Of a DNA stretch of 64,000 nucleotides, positions 33,901-42,090 are shown piece after piece. The notes under the pieces were generated by a model. That model searched no databases and was not told the DNA's origin. It saw nothing but the letters and a program-made list of their open reading frames with translations. The stretch is taken from the NCBI GenBank assembly GCA_900767815.1, contig CAAGAM010000070.1:14031-78030 (forward strand), written 5' to 3'. This stretch comes from Clostridia bacterium (GTDB lineage: Bacteria > Bacillota > Clostridia > Christensenellales > Borkfalkiaceae). Within the stretch, counting starts at the first letter, position 1. Every line of letters starts with the position of its first letter. The position numbers and the translations under genes were made by a program.

Positions 33901-36117
33901 TGCCAGGTTCAACCGAAAGCCGAATATTGGACGAAAGACGCGCTTATAGGTTGGGTCGTGGATTGCGCTTCGGCTTTGGATATGATCGAGCCTCTCAAAA
34001 CCACAGACAGCGCGGCATATGAAACTTACCGTAAACATATTGTCGGCGAAAGAATTTCCGTTCTGTATCTTTTGATCGAGCTTTATAGGGGCGAGATCGA
34101 TGCGGTGACGAAAAACGCATATATCGAAACGTTCAAGTCCGACGTTCTCGAAGCGGGCGTAAGGTATCCGAGAGAGAGCGGCGCGCAAACTTTTGACGAT
34201 TTATATAGCAGCTGGGGTACCGCTTCGGCGGTTGCTGCTGTCGCCGACCTTGCAAATCCGAGCGCAAGCGTTGCGGTAAGCGGCACGGTAACGCAAGTCA
34301 CCCTTAAAGGCGCAACGGTTTCCGCAAATAATTATGTTGCGGCAAACGGATTGTTGACGCTTAAAGGCGAATATCTCGGGGAACTCGGCGAAGGCAACTA
34401 TGTATTCGGCGTAACTCTTTCCGACGGCGCGATCGATTGGTATGTAACCGTCACCGATAACGAGTTGCCCGCTTATGAAATCAAAAAAGAATCTTCATAC
34501 GAAGAGGGCGAAATAACTTTGCCGATCGCTACAAGTAAAGACGGATCTTATCAACGCCTTACGCCGATATATTATCTTGACGGCGAGCAGAAAGAGGAAG
34601 GCGAGAGATTAACGCTTAAAGAGGGAACTTACGCCTTAACCGTCAAATTTATGCGTAACGGCAAGTTGATTGACGGCGGCGATATTTCCGCCGAGATAGT
34701 AGTTCTCGCCAAGTCTTACGTTTTGGGCGATGGGATAGACTTTGCCGAAATTACGTTTGTAAATCTTGAAGATTTCGGACTTAACAATATTTGGAATCAA
34801 GGCGTAGTCGAAGCGTCGGAAGCGCCTATAGGCGCGAACGGTAAGGTTCTTCAAATGTTTAACGGCGAAACGGTCGACGTCGGGTCTCACGTTTCTGCCG
34901 TAAGACTTAATAATCCTATAACCTTAAAAGACAGAATGAATTATATCAGACTCAGAATGTATATTTCGTCTTTGTCGGTCACAAAAGCAAATATAAGGTT
35001 CTATAGGAGCGACAGAACTAATCATCAAGTAGAACCTGACGTTTGGTACGATTATGCATGCGATATTCAGACTAACAAATGGGTAAACGTATATCTTAAA
35101 ACGTCGGAATTTGCTGTTGACGGGAAAATATCGGGCTATGATTTTATGTGTTCTACAAGTCTTGTCGGAGGGAAAATATACGTCGACGATATTGCGGTAG
35201 TAACCGATAATTACACCTTGGGCGAAGAAATCGATATGACTAACGAAAACGTGTCGGCAGAAAATGCGGGACTCAGCGGTCTTTGGAATAAAAACGCGTA
35301 TCTTATACCCGAGGGCGACGCTAATTACGTTGCGGGCGGTAAGGGCTACGAATACTTCCTTACGACGGATGGTTCGCCAAACCTTGCGGGATACATTTCG
35401 ATAAAAGACGCTATCAAAGTAAAAAATAATTTTAACTACATTCGTCTGAGAATGTACGTTAAATCAAGCGGAACGAACGCGACGGAATTGCGGTTTTATC
35501 GTTCGGACAGAACGAATCATCAGGTAGAGACCAACGTATATTATGATGCCGTTGCGAACGTTGCTGTCAACGCTTGGGTAAACGTATACGTTCCGGTTAA
35601 ATCTTTTGCGATAAACGGTAAGGTAAACGGAATAAAAATCGGCGCGGTAGGACAGACTTCCGTTTCGGGTATCTATATCGATGATTTGACGATAACTAAA
35701 GTTCAAGGAACCGAAGTGTCGTTAAACGGTTCTCAAATCGGTTATCCCGGGTTCGGTAATCAATGGAATGACGGAACGGCGGTAACTAAAGATTATATAG
35801 AACTGACTAACGGAGGAAGTTACTCCGCGGCTAAGATAACATTTGCTGCGCCTGTAACGGTTACTACGGAAAAATCCATGGTAATAACATTGAGCGCGAA
35901 CGTTAAGCCGTGCAGAATAGCGATATTTAAATATTCCAAAACGGCAGCCGACGTACTTGATTATTACTATGATAATTGTCCCGCAAACGAAAGCGTAACC
36001 ATGACTATCGGTATTTCGCAATTCGTCGAAAACGGAGTTTTGAACGGATTTACTATTGCTCTTTGGGGCGATGCAAGCGGCATAGACGTTACGATTGAAG
36101 GCGTAATCGTGGTATAA
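30943..36117 (+). CDS. Giant secreted DUF4838 protein with repeated carbohydrate-binding-like modules
   Basis: The 1724-residue protein has a signal peptide (ILTGILCLVTAVCLVIGIGS, cleaved near NANADS). Residues 30-200 are an unassigned domain; 210-350 and 360-510 look like jelly-roll binding modules. Residues 515-640 resemble the domain before GH67-like barrels, and about 640-1080 form a DUF4838 barrel with VTFSEQDNYDACKCSAC. After Ig-like linkers come two modules with RFYRSDRTNHQVE (about 1270-1590) and the 130-residue end module with IGYPGFGNQW and YYYDNCPANESVTMT. The last three are close relatives of those in 25611-30683. No cell-wall anchor is seen, so retention may rely on the end module. 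AGGGG precedes the ATG. Confidence 0.75.
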   Translation: MNKTKKILTGILCLVTAVCLVIGIGSFGINANADSPDSLVMAKGAAVRIDDSCTGMRFTAAMGKAAYEKIADNVASAGMFIMPEDYVAKYGDLTEENLFGGNAVYSGEINDKITIIDIVYRGMTYSEQNARYEIKGTISNIIEKNYSRNFIARAYLKMKDGSVILAAYEDNNSVNNVRSIQNVAKIALADGSVDYTGKELSVLGDYTDFSAQISGDRYLPLFEPQGNGTIAWDSLEKAYKFSFTSNDGDERGFCINSDFFRKTAQKTGATQLKFKMKAASSDFQHVYFGYMPNWIASGDNITAHSVTTEYAEYSFGFDTLPRENGSFKTPFVLAVAGKGVQSGLYIKDIEVVKPYELSAAIDADKLIVEGAKVNLGDFKFALSQSFPAGATGKVLKSDRTEEIGWQGNSFKLPAAVPAADYKALSLRMYVECAEKDYVNAVMFKYGDTNGENVVYNKNIPTNRWYNLTVDASSIINDGGMIEGVAMSIATSTFATVYIDSVSLLHDNEEIEYLVNNGITEYFVLIPNNASETILKAKDEFTTLFKKATSATISFVTEAADGQKYISLGNTSLFENSGYSAEEGELGTSGYKLITEGANIYVCGATDTATLYGVYGLLAELFDFDVYYTDSYSINEGVYTLALPELNVIDIPDIEHRVSGNYGITSDTTAKDRFRYEYYGDNFILVGGEVSHNSLHYVQGKANESDDWYNKNGKSIFSKLLKTQLCYTARGNSEAYNNMVAAAAKTLEDALIANPDKNVVTFSEQDNYDACKCSACQKSNSDGYNETDRVIAFVNVVYGKILDWFNGDGAEYKRDLDMVVYAYLSTADAPLKTRPVSGVKILYAPIGFDFTSDITASINSELYEEAQKWNEMTDEIYFWIYSANFYYYLAPYLNVDGMQSYYRFAKSAGAKWIFDQAQHDNTFATGFGNLKSYLASKLAWDAESDIAALTDKFFNGYFGPASAKMRAFYNEFNAAYKNASGLHITTSCQVQPKAEYWTKDALIGWVVDCASALDMIEPLKTTDSAAYETYRKHIVGERISVLYLLIELYRGEIDAVTKNAYIETFKSDVLEAGVRYPRESGAQTFDDLYSSWGTASAVAAVADLANPSASVAVSGTVTQVTLKGATVSANNYVAANGLLTLKGEYLGELGEGNYVFGVTLSDGAIDWYVTVTDNELPAYEIKKESSYEEGEITLPIATSKDGSYQRLTPIYYLDGEQKEEGERLTLKEGTYALTVKFMRNGKLIDGGDISAEIVVLAKSYVLGDGIDFAEITFVNLEDFGLNNIWNQGVVEASEAPIGANGKVLQMFNGETVDVGSHVSAVRLNNPITLKDRMNYIRLRMYISSLSVTKANIRFYRSDRTNHQVEPDVWYDYACDIQTNKWVNVYLKTSEFAVDGKISGYDFMCSTSLVGGKIYVDDIAVVTDNYTLGEEIDMTNENVSAENAGLSGLWNKNAYLIPEGDANYVAGGKGYEYFLTTDGSPNLAGYISIKDAIKVKNNFNYIRLRMYVKSSGTNATELRFYRSDRTNHQVETNVYYDAVANVAVNAWVNVYVPVKSFAINGKVNGIKIGAVGQTSVSGIYIDDLTITKVQGTEVSLNGSQIGYPGFGNQWNDGTAVTKDYIELTNGGSYSAAKITFAAPVTVTTEKSMVITLSANVKPCRIAIFKYSKTAADVLDYYYDNCPANESVTMTIGISQFVENGVLNGFTIALWGDASGIDVTIEGVIVV

Positions 36118-36178
36118 AAGACTAAATAACATCGCCGGCGAATAAAATTTATCTTCGCCGACGATGTAATTAAGAATT

Positions 36179-37219
36179 ATGGATAAAGTAAAGGATTTTA
36201 ATTATAAAACAGGTAAAGCACACGTCGCATTGAAACTCGACGGATATTACGTCTGGGATTCGTCGGTCATCAAGGCAAACGGGAAATATTATATGTTTGC
36301 CTCCCGCTGGAAAGAAGAACTCGGATTCGGTTGGAATTGGCTGTTCAACAGTGAAATCTGTCGATTTGTTGCGGATAGTCCCAACGGGGAATTTAAGTTC
36401 GACGGCGTTGTTTTGCCACGCCGCGGCAGACAGTATTTCGACGGAATGAACACTCATAACACTTGCATAAAATATTGGAACGGCAAGTATTATCTTTACT
36501 ATATGGGTACGACTTACGGCGGAGATATCCCTAATGATTATCGTCATATAAAAGAGTTTTACGCTCTCGAAACATGGAATAGAAAGCGTATAGGAGTTGC
36601 GGTCGCGGATAAAATAGACGGAGAGTTTGTTCGTCGTGACGAGCCTCTGCTGGCCCCTCGCGATTGTTCGCATTGGGATTGCACCATAACGACTAATCCG
36701 TCCGTCGTGATTTTGCCGAGCGGTAAAACTTACATGATATATAAATCGCGCAGAGCATACGGAAAGCCTCTTCAACTCGGCATTGCCGTTGCTGATAAAC
36801 CCGACGGAAAGTTTGAAAGACTTACCGAAAATCCCATACTGGAATTCGAAAGCGCGGACAAGCATATCGAAGATCCGTTTTTATGGTATGACGATAGGCG
36901 TAAAAAGTTCTGCATGATAGCAAAAGACGACAGCAAAAACGGCGACAGCGGAATAACCGGCGAATGGGGCGCGGGTTTTTACGCCGAAAGCGACGATTGC
37001 GTTCATTTTGAAATAGCGAAAAATCCTAAAGTGTATTCGAGAAATCTCGAATGGTCGGACGGGGAAAAGACAACGCAATGCAATTTGGAACGCCCGTCGA
37101 TTTTATTTGACGAAAACGGTGAACCTATGTATCTTTATTGCGCGAGCGGGTACGGCGAAAGACCGTATGCGTTCAAAGGCGCGACGTATGTCGCGGGAAT
37201 AGCTTTGGAGAAAAAATGA
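36179..37219 (+). CDS. GH43-like five-bladed beta-propeller glycosidase
   Basis: The 346-residue protein shows repeated propeller strands: YYVWDSSVIKANGKYYMFAS (acidic residue before SS), NTCIKYWNGKYYLYYMGTT, TTNPSVVILPSGKTYMIYK, HIEDPFLWYDDRRKKFCMIA and CNLERPSILFDENGEP. The pattern of an early Asp, a middle Asp in EDPF and a late Glu in LERP is like GH43/GH117/GH130-group active sites. There is no signal peptide, so it is cytoplasmic. Substrate is unknown; furanosides or mannosides would fit the locus. There is no clear ribosome binding site. The SGNH gene follows after one base. Confidence 0.7.
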   Translation: MDKVKDFNYKTGKAHVALKLDGYYVWDSSVIKANGKYYMFASRWKEELGFGWNWLFNSEICRFVADSPNGEFKFDGVVLPRRGRQYFDGMNTHNTCIKYWNGKYYLYYMGTTYGGDIPNDYRHIKEFYALETWNRKRIGVAVADKIDGEFVRRDEPLLAPRDCSHWDCTITTNPSVVILPSGKTYMIYKSRRAYGKPLQLGIAVADKPDGKFERLTENPILEFESADKHIEDPFLWYDDRRKKFCMIAKDDSKNGDSGITGEWGAGFYAESDDCVHFEIAKNPKVYSRNLEWSDGEKTTQCNLERPSILFDENGEPMYLYCASGYGERPYAFKGATYVAGIALEKK

Positions 37220-37220
37220 C

Positions 37221-37784
37221 ATGAAAAAAGTAACGCTTTTGGGCGATTCCATTCGCCAGATAGGATACGGTAAAAGGGTTGCCGAAATACTCGGAAAAGA
37301 CGGCATAGAGGTTTTTCAGCCCGAAGATAATTGCAGATTTGCAAAATACACTCTTCGCATGCTTTTCGATTATAAGGAGCAAATCGCGGGGAGCGACGTC
37401 ATACATTGGAACAACGGGCTTTGGGACGTGAGCAATTTGTTCGGCGACGGACAGTTTTCGTCCACGGAGGAGTATTGCGAAAATATGCTTCGCATTGCCG
37501 ATATTCTTTTAAAGATTACGCCAAACGTCGTTTTTGCCACGACTACGCCCGTAAGGAAAGGGTATCCTTACCAATCTTGCGAAGATATAGAGAGATTAAA
37601 CGCGGCGATCGTTCCGCTTTTAAAAGCGAAAAATATAGCGATAAACGACTTATACGGGCTTGTTTATCCTTTAAAGGAAGAAATTTTGCGCGACGACGAT
37701 TTAATCCATTTAAATGATCGCGGTATAGAAATTTGCGCGAATCAAGTTGCCGCTTTTATTCGCCGCTGTTTAAAAGAGGTATAG
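37221..37784 (+). CDS. SGNH/GDSL-family esterase
   Basis: The 187-residue protein has block I LLGDSIRQ (Ser10), a block III-like NNGLWD and the block V pair Asp160-x-x-His163 (DDLIHLN). This is the catalytic layout of SGNH hydrolases, which often remove acetyl or other acyl groups from sugars. It is cytoplasmic and follows the propeller gene after one base, so it probably deacylates the same oligosaccharide. It ends the long plus-strand glycan run; a small 7-bp hairpin (37794-37811) follows without a T run. Confidence 0.8.
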   Translation: MKKVTLLGDSIRQIGYGKRVAEILGKDGIEVFQPEDNCRFAKYTLRMLFDYKEQIAGSDVIHWNNGLWDVSNLFGDGQFSSTEEYCENMLRIADILLKITPNVVFATTTPVRKGYPYQSCEDIERLNAAIVPLLKAKNIAINDLYGLVYPLKEEILRDDDLIHLNDRGIEICANQVAAFIRRCLKEV

Positions 37785-37793
37785 AATACTCGG

Positions 37794-37811
37794 AGAGGGA
37801 TTGATCCCTCT
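37794..37811 (+). other. Hairpin after the glycan run
   Basis: AGAGGGA pairs with TCCCTCT around a TTGA loop, 10 bases after the last stop. It lacks a T tract. A sequence resembling a CcpA catabolite site (CGGAAGCGTTTCAA, 37815-37828) lies just after, but it precedes no gene closely, so its meaning is doubtful. Confidence 0.35.
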
Positions 37812-38004
37812 GGTCGGAAGCGTTTCAAAACTCAAAGAAAAATAAGAGATTCAGTTTTGGAAAAGCTCATTATTTATTGCGATTGTGACGATACAAAGCA
37901 CTTTTATTTTGAATTTATATTATACTACTTTTGACTATATAATTAAACAACACAAACGTTCCAAGACGTCGATTTCTAAAAAAATAATGCAAGAATAAAA
38001 AATC

Positions 38005-38047
38005 CTTGTGTGGCTCTTGTTTGATCCACACAGGCGTTTTTATGCTT
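38005..38047 (+). terminator. Terminator in the 37785-38278 gap
   Basis: TGTGTGG (38007-38013) pairs with CCACACA (38026-38032), with further pairs outside, and T-rich sequence GTTTTTATGC follows. The 494-bp gap around it contains no other supportable gene; it marks the border between the glycan run and the accessory half. Confidence 0.55.
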
Positions 38048-38278
38048 TTTTACATTGGAATTGCTGCTTTGAATTCTGAGTTTAATTTTTTTATCGCTGC
38101 TGTACCGAGCATAGATAAGTGTTGTTTTCATAGAATATAGCCGTAAAAAGGCTGTATGCAAAAGGAAATAACAACTACAACGTAGATACCCTTACGCCGT
38201 ATGGATTTTCAAAATGTAGAATAACGGTATTTCCGAGAATTAGATAATATCTTTTATTGCATGAAGGAGAAAAGTTAA

Positions 38279-39076
38279 ATGAGTATTTTAAATATACCGC
38301 TTGATATAGTAATAGAAGGCGGACAATCTAATGCCGAAGGAAGCGGAATAGGTCCGGTTAAAAGCGAGTTCGCTCCGACTAATAATATTTTATATTTAAA
38401 CGCGGAAAAAGAAGTAAAAACAACCGAATTTGGCTTGGATATATGCTATTTTAATAAGCCGTTTGTAATCGATATAGCAAAGGAACGTAAGATAAACGAT
38501 AATATATACGGAGATCTTGCATTAACTTTTTCCGAAGAATATGTAAAAAACGGATTGCTAGATAGTGGGCGGGCGGTATTGATTGTTCGAGGAGCGATCG
38601 GCGGCACGGGTTTTAAAAAGGAACAATGGGGTTTAAACGACATAGTATATAAAAAAATGATAGAAATGACCGACTATGCTCTTTCATTAAACAAAAACAA
38701 CAAAATAATCGCTTATTTATGGCATCAAGGCGAGCATGATGCTTTTGAGGGGAATAGTCCTAAAAACTACCATATTCAATTGACGAATATGTTAAAAGAC
38801 GTGCGAAAAAGATATGGCGAAATACCTTTTATCGCAGGGGATTTTTGTAACGAGTGGAAAAATAAAAATTTGTCGATATGCAAACCTATCGTAAGCGTAA
38901 TTCGCCAAGTTATAAAAGAAAACGAGAAAAGTCGTTTCGTAGAAACAAGTGATTTAATGTCTAATAACCAACGAACGGGAAACGGCGACGACATACATTT
39001 TTGTAGAGAATCATTACATCTGCTTGGTCGCCGGTACTTTAGCGAATGGAAATCCATAGTCGATAAAGACTTTTAA
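38279..39076 (+). CDS. SASA-family carbohydrate esterase (sialate O-acetylesterase-like)
   Basis: The 265-residue protein has the SASA/CE6-like motifs: IEGGQSNAEGSG with Ser17 as nucleophile, AYLWHQGEHDAFEG in the middle, and GDDIHFCRESL with the catalytic Asp-x-x-His near the C terminus. There is no signal peptide. It probably removes O-acetyl groups from sugars inside the cell. GAAGGAG lies before the ATG. It is followed directly by a broken ROK kinase and a frameshifted GmhA-like gene, so it is the only intact member of this little sugar cluster. Confidence 0.8.
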   Translation: MSILNIPLDIVIEGGQSNAEGSGIGPVKSEFAPTNNILYLNAEKEVKTTEFGLDICYFNKPFVIDIAKERKINDNIYGDLALTFSEEYVKNGLLDSGRAVLIVRGAIGGTGFKKEQWGLNDIVYKKMIEMTDYALSLNKNNKIIAYLWHQGEHDAFEGNSPKNYHIQLTNMLKDVRKRYGEIPFIAGDFCNEWKNKNLSICKPIVSVIRQVIKENEKSRFVETSDLMSNNQRTGNGDDIHFCRESLHLLGRRYFSEWKSIVDKDF

Positions 39077-39080
39077 CAAT

Positions 39081-39400
39081 ATGTTTTATATAGGTTTAGA
39101 CATAGGCGGAACAAAGTGCGCCGCGTCGTTGGGATATATCTGCGACGAGGACATAAAAATATGCGATAAAGATTATTTTTCGACGGCAGACAAATCTCCA
39201 TATAAAATCTTGCAAAGGTTTTCTTTGTTTATAAAAAAACATTTGAGTAAAGACATACAAGGCATACGACATATGTTTCCAAGATTATGAAAAAAGAGTG
39301 TTTGTCGTTCAGTTTGGATATTTGTGAAATTCTGCCTGCGGAATTAGCCGAAAACATAGGGGATATTGCCGCATTATCTATTGCTAAAGGAGATTTTTAA
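39081..39400 (+). pseudogene. ROK-family sugar kinase, internally deleted
   Basis: The first part reads MFYIGLDIGGTKCAASLG, the ATP-binding start of ROK kinases, for about 60 residues. A second piece in another frame (about 39272-39400) reads ECLSFSLDICEILPAELAEN and IGDIAALSIAKG, the typical ROK C terminus. About 200 middle residues, including the zinc motif and catalytic Asp, are missing. The two ends are joined out of frame near 39265-39287. The gene is dead by deletion, which a base-call error cannot explain. Confidence 0.85.
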
Positions 39401-39407
39401 TAATTTC

Positions 39408-40033
39408 ATGAAGAATTCCACAAAAAATATATTAGACGAAGTAGTTAATAGATATCCGCAGTTAAATTCGATTAAAAACGATATTTTTCATGCTTATAAA
39501 TCATTGAGAAGGCATATGAAAACGGGAATAAAATCTTGATTTGCGGCAACGGCGGAAGTGCGAGCGATAGCGAACATATTGTCGGTGAATTGATGAAAAA
39601 ATTCAGAAAGCAAAGAAAGATCGACGCTCAAATTTACGGGAAACTTGCAAATTACGGCAATGAAGGCGAAAAACTCAGGGAAACTTTAGAAGGAAGTTTG
39701 AGAGCTGTTTCTTTAACGTCTCATATGGCCTTGAACACGGTATTTTCAAACGATAAAGTTTTTGCCCAGCAATTATACGGACAAGGAGATAAAGGCGATG
39801 TGTTGATTTCGATTTCAACTTCGGGGGATAGCGAAAATTGTGTTTTGGCAACGACTTTGGCAAAAGCAATGGAGATAAAGACGATTGCTTTAACGGGGCA
39901 AAAAGAAAGCAGACTGTCGGTTTTAAGCGATGTAGCGATAAGAGTTCCCGAAGTAGAAACATATAAAATACAAGAGTTGCATTTACCGATTTATCATTGC
40001 CTTTGCGCAATGCTGGAAGAAGAATTGTTTTAG
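39408..40033 (+). pseudogene. GmhA-like SIS-domain sugar-phosphate isomerase, frameshifted
   Basis: The N-terminal frame starts at 39408 (MKNSTKNILDEVV) and stops at TGA near 39537. The rest continues in the -1 frame with ENGNKILICGNGGSASDSEH, then FSNDKVFAQQL, LISISTSGDSENC and HLPIYHCLCAMLEEELF. These are signatures of phosphoheptose isomerase-type SIS proteins. One missing base near 39500-39512 (in ATTGAG) would give continuous SLEKAYENGNKI. Intact, it would isomerise a sedoheptulose- or similar ketose-phosphate. A sequencing error cannot be excluded, but its neighbour is truly deleted. Confidence 0.75.
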
Positions 40034-40175
40034 AAAAAACAAATCAGTTCAATAAAGTAAAAAAAACAAAAATAGCAACATTAATAATTTTTATTTAGCA
40101 GTAAAAAAAACTACAAGTCCCGTAATAAAAAAAACGAGGTAAGCGCGGGGCTGTCTTAGCTTGCAAAAAGCATTG

Positions 40176-40212
40176 TCCCTCTTTCCGAGTTTTTGGAAGG
40201 AGGGATTTTTTT
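40176..40212 (+). terminator. Strong intrinsic terminator
   Basis: An 11-bp stem (40176-40186 with 40195-40205, one G-T pair) with loop GAGTTTTT is followed by seven T. It ends transcription from the GmhA-like region. The rest of the 40034-40512 gap shows no supportable gene. Confidence 0.8.
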
Positions 40213-40512
40213 ATGCGTTGGACTTGTTTCTGCGCGGTATCGCTTGTGTTATGCGATGACCATGAAGTCATTTTATCGGGGTAAATCGGCAAACAGGAAA
40301 AATAAACCATAGAAATAAAAATCTCTCACTATATGATAAACAATACAATAAAAACGATAAAAATGCGTCCATTTGGCAAAGGGAAAGTTTGCTTGATAGG
40401 CGCATTTTTGTTTGTCGCCTTTTATCGAATAATGGTAGTAATCGGATAAGAGCGCCTCCCGGTTTGGAATTTGAATTCAAAAATCAAATTTCAAATCAAG
40501 GAGGACAAAACG

Positions 40513-41022
40513 GTGAAATACGCACCTAAAAAAGTATTTATTTTAGAAAAAGGCAATTATAAGGAGATAACTTATAGCGAACTAAAACAACTCGAACAAG
40601 CGGACAAGTCTTATATGGACAAGTTCTTTCTGCCTTTACATGGAATGCTAATGGAAGTGACGGAAGAAGCGTATAAGGAGTATTATCGAGATAAACGTCG
40701 GCAAAAGTACATAGACGAGCGTTCGCGGTTAAACGGCGATGTCTCCTATAACGCTTTGGATACGGACGAAACGCTTGGCGAGGATGTTTTTGCGGATGAA
40801 AAAACGGACGTGGAGGCAGAGGTTATAAACAAAATGACTGTGGCGGAACTAAGAAAGGCTTTTCTTCTGCTTTCGCCCGACGAACGTGAACTAATTAAAA
40901 TTTTATTTATAGATGGCGTAACCGAGCGAAAAGCATCGGAGATTTATGGTGTTTCGCAGGTGACAATACATAAAAGGAAAAATAAAATTTTAGCCAAACT
41001 TAAAAAATTTTTAGAAAAGTAA
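40513..41022 (+). CDS. Sigma-70-like/RNA polymerase sigma factor of a mobile element
   Basis: A GTG start at 40513 is chosen because AAGGAGG lies 9 bases upstream; the frame is open further up but without such a site. The 169-residue protein has an acidic middle and a C-terminal sigma region 4-like helix-turn-helix (LSPDERELIKILFIDGVTER, then ASEIYGVSQVTIHKRKNKIL). Such small proteins are common in integrative and conjugative elements of Clostridia, where they may direct element transcription. No region 2 is recognised, so a true sigma role is uncertain; it could be a DNA-binding regulator. Confidence 0.65.
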   Translation: MKYAPKKVFILEKGNYKEITYSELKQLEQADKSYMDKFFLPLHGMLMEVTEEAYKEYYRDKRRQKYIDERSRLNGDVSYNALDTDETLGEDVFADEKTDVEAEVINKMTVAELRKAFLLLSPDERELIKILFIDGVTERKASEIYGVSQVTIHKRKNKILAKLKKFLEK

Positions 41023-41037
41023 AAATTTAAGGTTATC

Positions 41038-41080
41038 AAGCCTCTCGCTTTTCGGCATGAATAGTGAGAGGCTTATTTTT
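41038..41080 (+). terminator. Terminator after the sigma-like gene
   Basis: AAGCCTCTC (41038-41046) pairs with GAGAGGCTT (41066-41074) across a 19-base loop, followed by ATTTTT. It starts 16 bases after the stop codon. Confidence 0.75.
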
Positions 41081-41322
41081 CTCTCGAAACAATTGAATAA
41101 AAAACGAGTCTTTTACATTCTCTCTGCCGTCCGCTGAAACGGATAAGCAACAGAACAAAATGTTCGATCGATTCGGCGCAACCGAGTCGTGGCGAAAACA
41201 AGCAGAGAAAATAATGATACTTGCGTCCAGTCTCAGGTCGAGCGTTGAAGCGGAAGAAATTCCGTGAGCCGTCGCAACCAAAGAGGGCGTCCCGGCGAGA
41301 ACCGCGGGGAGGTGAAATTCCT
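41081..41322 (+). other. Gene-free leader before the 31-aa ORF and PemK toxin
   Basis: No supportable ORF lies here. The last 60 bases are GC-rich compared with the flanks (GGGCGTCCCGGCG, ACCGCGGGGAGG) and end in a strong ribosome binding site. The segment could be a structured leader; no known riboswitch is recognised. Confidence 0.35.
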
Positions 41323-41418
41323 ATGAGAGTAAAGGCATACTCGGAAGACAACGTAAATTTTGAGAAAACGATTGATACAAGAGCCGATAAAAAGGCTTTT
41401 TTAGAAGCGATTGGCTGA
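41323..41418 (+). CDS. 31-residue protein upstream of PemK toxin
   Basis: ATG at 41323 follows GGGGAGGTG by 9 bases, a very good ribosome binding site. The product is [20 protein letters not shown] then [11 protein letters not shown]. It has no MazE/AbrB fold pattern. The same frame continues after the TGA with LFQSIAIT before a second stop, so it could be a shortened form of a 40-residue protein. It lies 38 bases before the toxin and may be a non-standard antitoxin, a leader peptide or simply part of the element. Confidence 0.55.
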   Translation: MRVKAYSEDNVNFEKTIDTRADKKAFLEAIG

Positions 41419-41456
41419 TTATTTCAATCAATCGCTATTACTTAACAGAGAGAATT

Positions 41457-41834
41457 ATGAAAGATATAAAAAGAAACGAAATCTATTATGCGGATTTAAG
41501 TCCCGTAATAGGCAGCGAGCAGGGCGGCGTTCGCCCCGTACTCGTCATACAGAACGACGTGGGCAACAAATTCAGCCCCACAACCATTGTGGCGGCGATA
41601 ACGAGCAGACAAAATAAGGCAAAACTGCCTACGCATATAGAGATAGGCGAAGAGGTGTTTGAAAAAGATTCTGTGGTGCTGTTGGAACAAATACGCACGG
41701 TAGATAAAAGACGATTGAAAGAATACGTTGGTAAGTTAGATAACGGCACTATGGAGCGGGTAAACAAAGCTATTTCTATAAGTGTGGGCTTGATTGACAG
41801 TGTGGGAGAAAAAAATGACGGCAGAACAGGATAA
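41457..41834 (+). CDS. PemK/MazF-type mRNA interferase toxin
   Basis: The 125-residue protein has the PemK/MazF SH3-like barrel: [32 protein letters not shown], and [20 protein letters not shown], then [14 protein letters not shown]. The Arg in GGVRP and the TS pair match the usual catalytic region of mRNA-cleaving MazF enzymes. No canonical MazE/PemI antitoxin precedes it. It overlaps a 52-residue ORF downstream by 20 bases. In integrative elements of Clostridia such an orphan PemK is frequent, though its control there is not established. Confidence 0.85.
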   Translation: MKDIKRNEIYYADLSPVIGSEQGGVRPVLVIQNDVGNKFSPTTIVAAITSRQNKAKLPTHIEIGEEVFEKDSVVLLEQIRTVDKRRLKEYVGKLDNGTMERVNKAISISVGLIDSVGEKNDGRTG

Positions 41835-41973
41835 GAAAAACGCGGTATTCTATTACAGCGTAAATATGCTTCGACTATTATTAAGGGCAAAACTTTTGAC
41901 CGAAGCAGAGTACAAAGAGATCGTAAAACTTTCCGCCGAACATTACGGCTGTGAAAAGATAATAGTCGATTGA
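41815..41973 (+). CDS. 52-residue protein overlapping the toxin gene
   Basis: ATG at 41815 lies inside the end of the PemK gene after GGGAG. The product reads [40 protein letters not shown] and ends IIVD, predicted all helical with a helix-turn-helix-like middle. This type of small protein is often found after PemK in mobile elements (from memory). The overlap suggests coupled translation, and an antitoxin role is possible but unproven. Confidence 0.6.
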   Translation: MTAEQDKKNAVFYYSVNMLRLLLRAKLLTEAEYKEIVKLSAEHYGCEKIIVD

Positions 41974-42029
41974 TTATAAAAAACGTCGATATTCTACAAA
42001 TTTTGTTTGCTTCGGATAGGCATTACGAG

Positions 42030-42058
42030 TTGAAAAATCGTGAAATAAATGATATAAT
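42030..42058 (+). promoter_or_regulatory. Promoter of the AlbA_2 gene
   Basis: TTGAAA (42030-42035) and a consensus TATAAT (42053-42058) are 17 bases apart, with the ATG 33 bases further on behind a CGGAGAA ribosome binding site. Confidence 0.75.
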
Positions 42059-42090
42059 GTTATTGAAACTAATCTTAACGGAGAACGTAA

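Noticed and set aside
37815..37828. CcpA catabolite-response site
   Set aside because: It resembles the consensus but lies 450 bases before the next gene and after the end of the operon, so no target is evident.
37976..38161. Small minus-strand ORF in the 37.8-38.3 kb gap
   Set aside because: No ribosome binding site, no homology-like pattern, and it spans the terminator stem.
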